Origin: Kosakonia pseudosacchari
GTDB lineage: Bacteria > Pseudomonadota > Gammaproteobacteria > Enterobacterales > Enterobacteriaceae
Assembly (NCBI RefSeq): GCF_900184035.1
Contig: NZ_FXWP01000019.1
Coordinates: forward strand, 1 to 64,000
Direction: 5' to 3'
DNA: 64,000 bases
A program made the position numbers and the translations under genes. Shown here one piece after another: positions 26,880 to 35,505 of the stretch (position 1 is the first letter of the stretch; every line of letters starts with the position of its first letter). The notes beneath the pieces were generated by a model, which worked only from the letters and a program-made list of their open reading frames with translations, was not told the DNA's origin and made no database searches.

Positions 26880-29741
26880 ATGAGCCTGAAACCTTGGCGC
26901 GAGATTGCGCGCCCGCATCGCGATGTACTGGAAGGCACCTTTAAACAGTCGGAATTTGCGGCAGATATTACTCAGGTCGCCAATGGCTCTGCGCCAGCAG
27001 AATATCAGAATGCTGAGCAGTTTTTTGCGCGCACCTTTATCACGGAAGGCATGCGCTTGCTATTAGAGTCGGTCGCCGAGCGGCTGGCAGGCAAAGGCGG
27101 CGACCCGGTGATCCAACTGCAAACTGCTTTTGGTGGCGGTAAAACTCACACTATGCTTGCGGTTTATCACTTAGCCTCACGTACAGTGACCACGGATCGC
27201 TTGCAGGGTATTCCGCCGATTTTGGATGCGGCAGGGATTCATGACTTACCCAGTGCCCGAGTGGCGGTGATTGATGGGATTAACTTGTCGGTGAGCCAAG
27301 CACGCACGCACGGTGTGATCCATGCCAATACTCTGTGGGGGGAGCTAGCCTGGCAACTTTTGGGTGATGAAGGCTATGAGCTAGTGGCGGAAAGTGACCG
27401 CGATGGCACATCACCGGGCAAAGAGCAGTTAGTTAAATTGCTGACCAAGGCGGCACCCTGTGTGGTGTTGATGGATGAGCTGGTGGCTTTTTTGCGCCAG
27501 TTGGAAGTCGGCAAGCAGTTTAATGCCGGAACCTTCGACTCCAATATCACCTTTATTCAGGCATTGACTGAAGCGATGAAGTCGGTACCCAATGCCATGT
27601 TGTTGGCTTCTTTGCCTGAGTCGGCCTTGGAAGTGGGTGGCACTATGGGGCAGAAGGCGCTGGATTCGCTGGAGAAATATTTTGCTCGGGTTGAGTCGGT
27701 ATGGAAGCCGGTAGCCACTGAAGAGGCCTTTGAGATTGTGCGCCGTCGTTTGTTTGAGTCGGCTGGTGATGCCGCTCAGGTGCAGGGTATTGCGCAGCAG
27801 TATGCTGACTTCTATCGCCAGCATGCGCAAGAGTTCCCAAACGAAACACAATCCAGCCACTATTACGACCGACTGTGCAAGTCATACCCGATCCACCCGG
27901 AGGTATTTGACCGACTTTATGAGGATTGGTCTACGCTGGACAAGTTTCAGCGCACCCGTGGTGTGTTGCAATATATGGCGATAGTGATCCATCGCTTGTG
28001 GGTGGCGGATAACCGCGATGCGCTGATCATGCCGGGGTCGTTGCCCCTTGATGACAGTAATGTGCGTGGCAAGAGCATTCATTATCTACCACAGGGTTGG
28101 GAACCGGTCATCGAAAAAGAGGTGGATGGCTCGCGCTCTGAAGCGGCAGATATCGATAATCAAGATACCCGTTTTGGTCAATTCCACGCCGCACGTAGGG
28201 TGATGCGTACCCTGTTTTTGGGTAGTGCACCCAGTACAGGCGATCAGATGCATCGCGGCCTGCTGGCTGAGCGGATTATGCTGGGCGCCTGCTCGCCCGG
28301 GCAAACAGTGGCCACCTTTAAGGATGTGTTGGTTCGGCTGCGAGATCGTCTGACCTACCTTTATGGCGATAAAGATCGTTTTTGGCTGGATACTAAGCCT
28401 AATCTGCGTCGGGAAATGGAAACCCGCAAGAGTAAAGTCAGTGAGCGTGAAGAGTTGACGCCGCTGCTTAAGAAGTCAGTGACTGCGTGTTTTGGCCCCC
28501 AGCACTGTTTTGCCGGGATACACGTTTTCACACCTTCCAGCGATGTGCTTGATGAATACGGCAATGGACCGCGTTTGGTGGTACTGGAGCCGTCGGCATT
28601 TTCTGCTTATAGCCGTAGTAGCAGTACTAACCAGGCATTCAAAGCAGCTGAGGTGATCTTGTTTAAACGTGGTGAGCAACCACGTGTGAAACAAAATCGG
28701 CTGTTCTTTCTCGCTGCCGATTATGACAGTCTGAATCGTTTGAAAGATCAGGGGAGAACGTATCTGGCCTGGCACTCTATCGTTACCGATATCGAAAACG
28801 GAGTGTTGAATCAGGATCTGGCGCACTTGACCCAAGCCAAAGGGAATCGCGATACAGCGAAGAAGCAGTTTGATAGTTTGGTCCGCGACACTTATAAGTG
28901 GCTACTGGCGCCGCTGCAGGAGCCCGGTCAGCAGCTGGAATGGGAGGTATCGCAAATCTCTTCCAGCGCACCTAAATTAATCCAGGAAATTGAAAGTAAA
29001 CTAGCTGAAGAGGAGTGGTTGATCAAAGACTGGTCACCGGTTCATCTGCGCAATTTATTGGAAAAATACTATTTTGCCAACGGGGTAGAGTCAGTCAGTG
29101 CATTGAAGGTGTGGCAGGATGCCTGTCAGTACCTCTACATGCCTCGTTTGGTAGAGGACAAGGTATTGCGTCGAACGATAGAAGAGGCTGTCAAGAGTAC
29201 CGATTTCTTCGCTTTTGCCTCCGGTCTGCGTGACGATCGCTTTGAAGGGTTTGCTTTTGGCAAATCATCCACTGTGTTTTTGGATGAGAACAGCCTTCTG
29301 ATTAGCCGGAATGCTGCTCTGTGCTATCAAGCCAAGCTGGAGCAGGAAAACCGTGAAAAGCAGGAAGCCCGTGAAAAGAGTGAAGAAGAGCGTAAGCGGG
29401 GGGATTCGGATAAAGACAGCCACGATGGGACCGATAAGGACGAATCGGATGACGGCAAGGACACGGATACAGGTTCTGGAACTGGTCGAGTCATTGTAAC
29501 AGAGAGCCAGAAAACTCGGTTTTATGGTTCAGTACGAATTGATTCCATCAGAGCCAAAATGGATTTTGCTAATATCATGGACGAGGTGGTGCAAAATTTT
29601 GCCAGCCAATACGGTGTTGAGGTAGAGATCTCCATTGAGATTAATGCACGCTCTGAGAAAGGGTTTGATGCAAATTTACAGCGAGCTATCAAAGAAAACT
29701 GCAGCATGCTGAAGTTTGGTAATGCTGAATTTGAAGAGTAA
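26880..29741 (+). CDS. DUF499 AAA-type ATPase (COG1483)
   Basis: 953 residues from ATG 26880 ([16 protein letters not shown]); an upstream frame is open for 24 codons but lacks homology. The Walker A variant GGGKTHT (about 85-91) and Walker B CVVLMDEL (about 194) are typical of DUF499. A highly charged linker (about 840-890, [18 protein letters not shown]) separates a C-terminal domain with [23 protein letters not shown]499 proteins accompany DUF1156 methylases; role likely as large nucleic-acid-associated motor or sensor. It ends the operon at the terminator near 29758. Confidence 0.85.
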   Translation: MSLKPWREIARPHRDVLEGTFKQSEFAADITQVANGSAPAEYQNAEQFFARTFITEGMRLLLESVAERLAGKGGDPVIQLQTAFGGGKTHTMLAVYHLASRTVTTDRLQGIPPILDAAGIHDLPSARVAVIDGINLSVSQARTHGVIHANTLWGELAWQLLGDEGYELVAESDRDGTSPGKEQLVKLLTKAAPCVVLMDELVAFLRQLEVGKQFNAGTFDSNITFIQALTEAMKSVPNAMLLASLPESALEVGGTMGQKALDSLEKYFARVESVWKPVATEEAFEIVRRRLFESAGDAAQVQGIAQQYADFYRQHAQEFPNETQSSHYYDRLCKSYPIHPEVFDRLYEDWSTLDKFQRTRGVLQYMAIVIHRLWVADNRDALIMPGSLPLDDSNVRGKSIHYLPQGWEPVIEKEVDGSRSEAADIDNQDTRFGQFHAARRVMRTLFLGSAPSTGDQMHRGLLAERIMLGACSPGQTVATFKDVLVRLRDRLTYLYGDKDRFWLDTKPNLRREMETRKSKVSEREELTPLLKKSVTACFGPQHCFAGIHVFTPSSDVLDEYGNGPRLVVLEPSAFSAYSRSSSTNQAFKAAEVILFKRGEQPRVKQNRLFFLAADYDSLNRLKDQGRTYLAWHSIVTDIENGVLNQDLAHLTQAKGNRDTAKKQFDSLVRDTYKWLLAPLQEPGQQLEWEVSQISSSAPKLIQEIESKLAEEEWLIKDWSPVHLRNLLEKYYFANGVESVSALKVWQDACQYLYMPRLVEDKVLRRTIEEAVKSTDFFAFASGLRDDRFEGFAFGKSSTVFLDENSLLISRNAALCYQAKLEQENREKQEAREKSEEERKRGDSDKDSHDGTDKDESDDGKDTDTGSGTGRVIVTESQKTRFYGSVRIDSIRAKMDFANIMDEVVQNFASQYGVEVEISIEINARSEKGFDANLQRAIKENCSMLKFGNAEFEE

Positions 29742-29754
29742 AAAGCAAAAAAAT

Positions 29755-29783
29755 GAAGGCTGGGTTTTCCGGCCTTTTTTACA
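29755..29783 (+). terminator. Terminator of the defence-like operon
   Basis: AAGGCTGGG-TTTT-CCGGCCTTTTTT follows the DUF499 stop within 15 bases; the stem is imperfect but GGC/GCC pairs and the T run are clear. It overlaps the 3' end of the convergent gene at 29779. Confidence 0.6.
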
Positions 29784-30081
29784 TCCAATGCTGCGGAATG
29801 GTGAGTTCGAAGGACTGGACGGCATAGCGCAGCATACTCAAAATTTCGCTGTGTCTGGCTTTGTCAATGACATGCCCTGCCTTGCGCTGCTCCAGCATCT
29901 TCTGCAGCTCCGGCAAGTTGAACATGCCAAGACGATGGAAGTTACCCCAGGTAGGTTGGCCAAATAGGTTGTAGATCACCACAGTGCTATCTCGTTCACT
30001 GGCCAAGCGTTTTTCACCTAGGAGCTTTGTCAGTGCTTCTTCGGCTTCATCTTTGTCATCATAGGTGTTTAGCAGTTTCAT
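29779..30081 (-). CDS. Hypothetical protein of 100 residues, convergent to the defence operon
   Basis: From ATG 30081 (MKLLNTYDDKDEAEEALTKL). Soluble, with STVVIYNLFGQPTWGNFHRLG and a helical end (HSEILSMLRYAVQSFEL). No recognised domain or function. Its ribosome site is weak. An in-frame ATG at 30099 is an alternative start. Probably island cargo on its own promoter. Confidence 0.55.
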   Translation of the reverse strand: MKLLNTYDDKDEAEEALTKLLGEKRLASERDSTVVIYNLFGQPTWGNFHRLGMFNLPELQKMLEQRKAGHVIDKARHSEILSMLRYAVQSFELTIPQHWM

Positions 30082-30152
30082 AGTCGGATGTTCTGGCAAA
30101 ATTTAAGCTGCAGAGTCTAGCAAAAATGGTGGCTGAACCACAGCGAGAGTGA

Positions 30153-30268
30153 TTAACCCAAGCCCCCTCCCGCAAGCGACATTATTCCCTCTGCGGCAAC
30201 AACCAGATGATCGAGGTGCCGGATATCGACCAGCTCCAGCGCACTTTGCAATCGCAGGGTGATCTCAA
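30153..30268 (-). pseudogene. RadC/YeeS C-terminal fragment
   Basis: The minus strand reads RLQSALELVDIRHLDHLVV and ends SLAGGGLG at TAA 30153-30155, matching the C-terminus of the intact RadC-like protein at 9087-9614 (RLKQALDLVDIRLPDHLIV). The JAB metal site is missing. Evidence for an earlier CP4-like block at this end of the island. Confidence 0.75.
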
Positions 30269-30345
30269 TATTCGCCCCACCTTTAAATAAAAGGTGGGGG
30301 TAGTAAGTAATTATTCCCATACAACTGCATCATCTCTTTCCTCCC

Positions 30346-30490
30346 TTACAGATACTGTGCATGGTTATATGTCCCGCGAATTGCGTTCTTGTCCACATGC
30401 GCGAGCGATGTTTCATTCCACGCTGAGTTAAAGCCCTGCTCGTGCAAGATGCTGCTAATCGTGTTTCGGAAGATACATCTTTTAGCGATG
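30346..30490 (-). pseudogene. C-terminal fragment of another tyrosine integrase
   Basis: The minus strand reads FRNTISSILHEQGFNSAWN and then SLAHVDKNAIRGTYNHAQYL before TAA at 30346, the second HxxR-like helix (HVDKN) and catalytic Tyr region (TYNHAQYL) of P4-related integrases. It differs from both other integrases in the window, which end in RAAYIHKA, so it is a third, independent integrase trace at this tRNA. Sequence from 30491 to 30609 holds no gene. Confidence 0.65.
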
Positions 30491-30609
30491 GATTTAGCCC
30501 CAATCTGATTAATACTCTAGTTGCTAAATGATTTGCGTAGATCGTTCTTGCTGATGAGGAACAATCATTGTTGCTGTCTCAGAAACAGTATATCCAGTAA
30601 AAATATATG

Positions 30610-31872
30610 CTACATACTACCCCGAGTGATCTTCGCATAGTCAAACGGCGTAATCCCTTTATCCCGATTCGCATCCAAAAAATCAGCCCACCACTGCAAC
30701 ATCAACTTGCGCTCATCCAGATGTTCCGCTTTATGGATATACGCCGCCCTCACCGAATTGCGTTCCATATGGCTCATCTGTCTTTCCACCGCATCCTTCG
30801 ACCATAGTCCTGACTCAATTAACGAACTACAGGCCATTGTACGGAAGCCGTGGCCGCAAACCTCAACTTTAGTGTCATAGCCCATCACCCGAAGCGCACT
30901 GTTTACGGTGTTTTCACTCATTGGCTTACGCGGATCATGATCGCCAATAAAGATCAGCTCATGTTCGCCACAGAACTGTTTTATCTGCTTCAGGATCGCC
31001 AGCGCCTGCTTTGAAAGCGGCACCAGATGCGGTGTACGCATCTTTGAGCCTCGCTGAGAATGTTTCACATCAGGAATAGGCTCTCGCTCAGGCGGGATGG
31101 TCCATATTGAAGTTTCAAAATCGATTTCTGACCAGCGAGCAAAACGCAGCTCACTGGATCGAATAAAGATAAGCAGAGTGAGCTCCGTTGCCCAGCGGGT
31201 TAGCGGCCTGCCGGTATAGCCGTCTATTTTCTGAAGTAATTCAGGGATGCGTTTTAACTCAAGTGCCGGACGATGTTGTCGATTACTGGAAGCAACCGCT
31301 CCAGCCATCTCTTGTGCCGGGTTATAATCAATTAACCCACTTTGTACCGCATACCGCATGATGGCCGTAGTGCGCTGTTGAAGACGAGCAGCAACCTCAA
31401 GACGTCCAGACATCTCTACGGCTTTAATGGGCACTAATAAATCGCGCGTTTTTAACTCAGTGATATTACGTTCGCCAAGCGCTGCAAAGAGATTATCTTC
31501 CAGACTTTTTAGCACACGATAGGCGTGATCTTCAGACCACTTTTTATTGGTGCCATGCCACTCGATCGCTACCTCTTTAAAGGTTCGTGCTTTACTCTGT
31601 TCAACCTTATCATTTTTCTTTTTGTCTCCCGGATCGACGCCATTCGCTAGTAGCTTACGCGCTTCGTCACGACGTACTCTGGCATCCGCCAGTGTGATTT
31701 CAGGGTAAACCCCAAGTGCCAACATCTTTTGCTTGCCGTCATAACGGTACTGCAAACGCCAGTACTTAGAACCATTTGGATGGACAAGAAGGTGCATACC
31801 GCTGCCATCGGTCAGTTTGTATTGCTTATCCGTTGGCTTGGCTGTTCTGACCTTGATATCTGTTAACGCCAT
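30610..31872 (-). CDS. int: P4-type tyrosine-recombinase integrase (intact)
   Basis: 420 residues, MALTDIKVRTAKPTDKQYK start (DUF4102 arm domain), core domain with Arg (SSELRFARW), HGFRTMACS (HxxR) and the nucleophile Tyr in RAAYIHKAEHL; full length for the P4 family. It lies 186 bases from the leuX 3' end with the usual orientation, so it most probably integrated the island at that tRNA. About 60-70% similar by eye to the frameshifted integrase at 2784. No excisionase is adjacent; the AlpA at 15103 is a candidate. Confidence 0.9.
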   Translation of the reverse strand: MALTDIKVRTAKPTDKQYKLTDGSGMHLLVHPNGSKYWRLQYRYDGKQKMLALGVYPEITLADARVRRDEARKLLANGVDPGDKKKNDKVEQSKARTFKEVAIEWHGTNKKWSEDHAYRVLKSLEDNLFAALGERNITELKTRDLLVPIKAVEMSGRLEVAARLQQRTTAIMRYAVQSGLIDYNPAQEMAGAVASSNRQHRPALELKRIPELLQKIDGYTGRPLTRWATELTLLIFIRSSELRFARWSEIDFETSIWTIPPEREPIPDVKHSQRGSKMRTPHLVPLSKQALAILKQIKQFCGEHELIFIGDHDPRKPMSENTVNSALRVMGYDTKVEVCGHGFRTMACSSLIESGLWSKDAVERQMSHMERNSVRAAYIHKAEHLDERKLMLQWWADFLDANRDKGITPFDYAKITRGSM

Positions 31873-32021
31873 GCTTATCCCCTCCCTGTTGGTACAAGCA
31901 TTATCGAACCGGAAATACCATCATCTGTACCAACATGTGTTGGTAGATGTACATTGATGTCGGTTGACCTTGAGAGAGTTAATATAGCGGGAAAGGTAGA
32001 TAAATACTGAATCTTAGACAT

Positions 32022-32044
32022 AAAAAAAGACCTCAGTTGAGGTC
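32022..32044 (-). terminator. Terminator of leuX
   Basis: GACCTCAGTTGAGGTC (32029-32044) forms a near-perfect hairpin followed on the minus strand by TTTTTTT, 15 bases after the tRNA CCA end. Confidence 0.85.
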
Positions 32045-32058
32045 CATTTACATGCTTT

Positions 32059-32143
32059 TGGTGCCGAAGGCCGGACTCGAACCGGCACGTATTTCTACGG
32101 TTGATTTTGAATCAACTGCGTCTACCGATTTCGCCACTTCGGC
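32059..32143 (-). tRNA. leuX: tRNA-Leu, anticodon CAA (leuX)
   Basis: 85 bases on the minus strand from GCCGAAGTGG to CTTCGGCACCA. Anticodon stem GTTGA/TCAAC with loop TTCAAAA gives CAA; the acceptor stem GCCGAAG/CTTCGGC is perfect, the T-arm has GTTCGAGTC, and a long variable arm fits class II leucine tRNAs. CCA is encoded. This gene is a known hotspot for P4-type islands; the 3' end is repeated at 4685-4705. Confidence 0.95.
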
Positions 32144-32754
32144 ACTGAAGGGGATGCGGAAACGTGTTGGATTATACCTGCCGCGGACGGCTATGCAAGT
32201 CACGATGTTGTCATACGCCGCTAAGTGCTGAAAAAATCAGCGTTCTACAAGCTGTCACCTTTCTCTTTATAAATCCTTTCCTCCTTAACTCTTTATAATC
32301 TCTTGATCCCTTACCCGCTTCACCCTTCGATCCAGAATGTTCATCTTCCCAGTTCCCATTTTTGAACATTCCACATCAGCCTCTGCCCTTCCAACATCAT
32401 AATCCGCTAACACTCCCTTCTCCCTTCTCCCTTCTCCCTTCTCCCTTCTCCCTTCTCCCTTCTCCCTTCTCCCTTCTCCAGCCCAGCTTCAGCACAACAA
32501 TCCCCCGAAAGGAATAAACCTTCTCCCCTTCCCGTTATTTTATAAAACTGAGCCTGCTAACAATCCGTAAATAGCGAAGCGACCATTCTTCATATATAAT
32601 ATTTCTTCAACCACTTTATACCATTCCATATTGTTTTATTCGTCATATCGGTTAAAAGACCTATGACAATTAGCCTGTTTCTTTTTTTGCATTTCATTGA
32701 ATACTTTGATGATTACCAGTCTCAATGGCGAACGCTATTACGTGGAGATAATGT
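32144..32754. other. Intergenic region between leuX and the LuxR-type gene
   Basis: About 610 bases. It holds the leuX promoter side, the heptanucleotide array at 32413-32479, and AT-rich DNA before the regulator gene; no ORF of note. Confidence 0.6.
32413..32479. repeat. Heptanucleotide tandem repeat (CTCCCTT), about 9.6 copies
   Basis: CTCCCTT is repeated without interruption over 67 bases. It is homopurine/homopyrimidine, could form triplex-like structure, and will vary in copy number between strains. It lies about 275 bases upstream of the LuxR-type gene. Confidence 0.9.
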
Positions 32755-33354
32755 ATGCATGTACTCATGATTGACAAGCAGTCAATATTTATTGAAGGAA
32801 TGGCATCAGTACTATCGCAATATATTCCGGAGGTGAAAGTTCGTGGGCTGAATAATCAAAACGATATCGATGATACGCTTAATGACTTTCCGGCATCATT
32901 AATTCTGCTCGATGGTGATGGTAATAAAACATCGAGTCTCGAATTGCTGGATATTTTAGCCTGTCGTCATCCGAATATCCCCGTAGTGATGCTGATGAAT
33001 AAATGTCAGCCGACATTATTACGATTATTTTTAAATCATCACGCGGTAGCGTTTGTCCGGCGCGATTCGCCCCCGGAAACCATCGCTCAAACACTGCGTA
33101 GCGCATCGCTGGGAATGTTCTGTCTGCCACAGGAGAGCATTACGCTGCTGGACAACGGGCACAGCGCCCTTGCCCGTCTGAGCGAACGCCAGCGAGAGAT
33201 CCTGAAACTGCTGGCCGCCGGGGAGTCAAATAAACAAATTAGCCGCCATTTAAATATCAGCGCGGGCACGGTGAAAGCGCATCTGGAATCAATTTTCCGC
33301 CGTCTGAATGTGAATAACCGCACGCAGGCCGCGATGATGTATTCGGAAGAGTAG
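32755..33354 (+). CDS. LuxR/FixJ-family response regulator
   Basis: 199 residues, GGAG seven bases before the ATG. A receiver-like domain (HVLMIDKQSIFIEGM, with LILLDGDG carrying the potential phospho-Asp at about 53) is followed by a LuxR helix-turn-helix (LSERQREILKLLAAGESNKQ, LNISAGTVKAHLESIFRRLN). No sensor kinase is adjacent. It may regulate the neighbouring lysozyme/RNase cluster or other functions; the shared palindromes there would be a testable target. Confidence 0.8.
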   Translation: MHVLMIDKQSIFIEGMASVLSQYIPEVKVRGLNNQNDIDDTLNDFPASLILLDGDGNKTSSLELLDILACRHPNIPVVMLMNKCQPTLLRLFLNHHAVAFVRRDSPPETIAQTLRSASLGMFCLPQESITLLDNGHSALARLSERQREILKLLAAGESNKQISRHLNISAGTVKAHLESIFRRLNVNNRTQAAMMYSEE

Positions 33355-33449
33355 TCCTGATTATCTTTATTTGATTGCGTTAGCTTATTTTCTTTTTCCT
33401 GAGCGTAAAAAGAGCATTATGCGTGGGCATAATGCTCCTGTCGTTTAAC

Positions 33450-33977
33450 TTAATTTCTCGGATAACTTGTTTGTACGCGCCACTGCCCACCGTTATTCAC
33501 TAAGCGGATAAACGCCTGGCGATCGTTGGCGATATTATAAAAAGCCCCATTGCCATACGCCCTGCCCACGTTCACCGTTCCATTCCCACCCAGCGCAATG
33601 TTAAAATTAACCGCTGCGGTATTGTTGGCCGCGCCAGCACAAAACGCCTGAATGGTGTTGCCAATAGAATTCCACGCCGCATCCGCATCCGTCCATGTCG
33701 AAGCGGTATTCGTTTGCGGGCAGCTCGGTTGGTTGGCAACCGTGCGCTGCTGCAGCCATGCATCGGATTTACCGACATGGCAAACCGTCATATGCCCACC
33801 GGCGTTATCCTGATTCTGCGCCCACTGCGCGGCAGTCAGGCCAGCGCCGGGCAAATTACAGGCAGGGCCGACATTAACGGCCATGGCCCCGGTTGAAAAT
33901 AAAAACAGCGATACCGCAGCCACAGAAATAATGCTGCGCGTTTTAACCTTATGTGAAAAAACAGAGTTTACAGACAT
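33450..33977 (-). CDS. Secreted protein with RNase A-like (CdiA-CT type) domain
   Basis: 175 residues from ATG 33977 (AGGAG six bases upstream). A signal peptide ends at TGAMA (about residue 34). The mature part has GGHMTVCHVGKSDAWLQQR, ASTWTDADAAWNSIGN, GRAYGNG and IRLVNNGGQWRVQTSYP, the order of the bacterial RNase A-like domain found as toxin tips of CdiA and polymorphic toxins, with the paired His and a Lys (GGH, CHVGK). Domain recognition is from memory and not searched. A secreted stand-alone form is unusual; no immunity gene is obvious next to it. It has its own promoter region with the palindrome at 34008-34019. Confidence 0.55.
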   Translation of the reverse strand: MSVNSVFSHKVKTRSIISVAAVSLFLFSTGAMAVNVGPACNLPGAGLTAAQWAQNQDNAGGHMTVCHVGKSDAWLQQRTVANQPSCPQTNTASTWTDADAAWNSIGNTIQAFCAGAANNTAAVNFNIALGGNGTVNVGRAYGNGAFYNIANDRQAFIRLVNNGGQWRVQTSYPRN

Positions 33978-34007
33978 AATCATCTCCTGCGAGTGGAATA
34001 AAGAAAG

Positions 34008-34019
34008 TGCGAATTCGCA
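34008..34019. promoter_or_regulatory. Palindrome TGCGAATTCGCA upstream of the RNase A-like gene
   Basis: A perfect 12-base palindrome 31 bases upstream of the start at 33977. The same 12 bases occur at 37368-37379 upstream of the DUF2589 gene. Two exact copies at two promoters of one cluster suggest a common regulator. Confidence 0.65.
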
Positions 34020-34136
34020 GAATTAAATTAACGCCCGTATGAATTGCAGAAAATTTGACAAGTGACCAGTGCAGAGGTGATAAATGGCCTGGGCCATTTT
34101 ACGGAGCAGCAAAATAAATTCACCACTCCGCGCTAA

Positions 34137-34553
34137 TTATTGTGTGGAAGTTTTCTTGCGCGGTGTGCGAGGAGTGGGTGTTTTTTTAGCAGTAGGGATT
34201 TTTTTAGCGACAAGTGTCTTTTTCGCCACTGCTGATTTTTTACGTGCCGGAGTTTTGTCGGGTTTATCGGCTTTGTGCATGGTGTGATAAAAATAATAAA
34301 TTGAGATTATCCCGATACCCACATCTTTTAATATCCAGAAAGGCAATTCCTGAGCCATTAATATCACGTTAAATAACAGGTAGGGTAAATTTAAACAGCC
34401 CTGCACGGTAAAACCGAACGCCGTAATTAAAAGCCCAATGCGATACCACAATGGAATATCAAGCATGCGGCTGCTAAGGGCGCTCACAAAAATGATCACG
34501 GCAATCGCCACATCCACCAGCGTGATGGCCCAAAAAAGGAGTTTAAGCGTCAT
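34137..34553 (-). CDS. Small membrane protein with Lys-rich tail (holin-like)
   Basis: 138 residues with three hydrophobic segments (LLFWAITLVDVAIAVIIFV, LWYRIGLLITAFGFTVQG, FWILKDVGIGIISIYYFY) and a C-terminal Lys/Thr-rich tail with three AKK-type repeats. Size, three helices and charged end fit a class I holin, but no family match is claimed. It overlaps the preceding membrane protein by four bases and ends the transcription unit. Confidence 0.55.
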   Translation of the reverse strand: MTLKLLFWAITLVDVAIAVIIFVSALSSRMLDIPLWYRIGLLITAFGFTVQGCLNLPYLLFNVILMAQELPFWILKDVGIGIISIYYFYHTMHKADKPDKTPARKKSAVAKKTLVAKKIPTAKKTPTPRTPRKKTSTQ

Positions 34554-34960
34554 GATGGTTCCTCTGGTTTACGTCGTGGCGCACGGCGACACGGTGCGGC
34601 TTTCACGCCGCGAGCCGCGCGTTTTAATTCACCGGCCACCTGCAAAATGTCATGCCCTTCGCGGCGGTTAAAGAAATTGGCCAGCCAGGCAATCATGCCG
34701 ACGCTTATTGCGCCAACAAAATAGCCGATGCCCATGGCGATATCGCTGTCTTTAAAGTTCATTCCCAGCCAGCGGGCAATAAACCCGCCGAGCGTGAAAG
34801 TGGTGCTCACGCTAATCGCGCCAATGATTACCCCGGCGGCCAGGCGCCCGTGTTGATGCAGTTTTTTCGGCTGCCAGAAAAACGACACGCTCAGCCCGCC
34901 GAACAATCCGGCGAGCGCGGCCAGCCCCTGGCTTAGCAATTGCAGTCCATCTGCGGCCAT
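34550..34960 (-). CDS. Small membrane protein (holin-like)
   Basis: 136 residues with a hydrophobic stretch LAALAGLFGGLSVSFFW and two more (LAAGVIIGAISVSTTFTLG; IAMGIGYFVGAISVGMIAW) followed by a basic tail (AAPCRRAPRRKPE). This is a typical holin topology. It is coupled to the following membrane gene and lies downstream of the lysozyme and barnase-like genes, which is the arrangement of a lysis cassette. Confidence 0.55.
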   Translation of the reverse strand: MAADGLQLLSQGLAALAGLFGGLSVSFFWQPKKLHQHGRLAAGVIIGAISVSTTFTLGGFIARWLGMNFKDSDIAMGIGYFVGAISVGMIAWLANFFNRREGHDILQVAGELKRAARGVKAAPCRRAPRRKPEEPS

Positions 34961-35015
34961 CGCATTACCTCCGGAACAGGCGGCCTCAACGAATCGGATG
35001 AGGCCGCAATAGCGA

Positions 35016-35489
35016 CTACTGGCAAGGAGGAAGCGTGACGGTTGTGGCGTCGTTATCTGTAGTGAGATAACGCGTCGCGCTTTCCGGGCTGTAAATCAGG
35101 TGCTTGTTACTGCGCAGACCGCGTACGCTATCAATATCCGCGCTGTACCACTTACCTTTGCCCGGCAGCGGTTTACCGCTCCACGGGTCGCCGCCCAACT
35201 GCTTCTTGTTCAGCGCCCACACGCTCCATAGCGAATCCTCCGCCTTGCCGCTCCAGCCCAGTTTGATGGCCTGTTCGCGGGTGACGTAATCGGCTGGCAG
35301 CACGTCATCACGGTTCAGGGTTTTGAGCAGAGCCGTCAGTTTCTTGTCGTCCTGAACGGTTTTCTTATTCAGTTTTGCCAACTCTTGATTTGCCGCCTGC
35401 ACCACCGCGCTGCACTGCGGCAACTCAGCCCAGGCAGGCTGGGTTAACAGCAGACCGACAAAGGCGACTACCGGGAGATATCGTTTCAT
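35016..35489 (-). CDS. Secreted barnase-fold ribonuclease-like protein with substituted catalytic residues
   Basis: 157 residues from ATG 35489 (GGAG seven bases upstream). Signal peptide ends at AWA. The mature protein has LPADYVTREQAIKLGW, LGGDPWSGKPLPGKGKW, ADIDSVRGLRSNKHLIYS and YLTTDND, which align with barnase (YITKSEAQALGW, GGDIFSN, READIN-SGFRNSDRILYS, YKTTDH). In that alignment catalytic Glu73 is Ser, Arg87 is His and His102 is Asn, while Arg83 is kept. It may be inactive, or use other residues. It sits 16 bases downstream of the lysozyme gene. Confidence 0.65.
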   Translation of the reverse strand: MKRYLPVVAFVGLLLTQPAWAELPQCSAVVQAANQELAKLNKKTVQDDKKLTALLKTLNRDDVLPADYVTREQAIKLGWSGKAEDSLWSVWALNKKQLGGDPWSGKPLPGKGKWYSADIDSVRGLRSNKHLIYSPESATRYLTTDNDATTVTLPPCQ

Positions 35490-35505
35490 CTGTTCGCTCC
35501 GTGGA

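Noticed and set aside
18295-29741. Complete DISARM or BREX system.
   Set aside because: A DrmD-like helicase and a methylase are present but no drmA, drmB or drmC, and no brxL, pglZ or brxC. Gene content does not match either.
32397-32480. CRISPR array at the heptanucleotide repeat.
   Set aside because: The units are 7 bases without spacers, so it is a simple tandem repeat.
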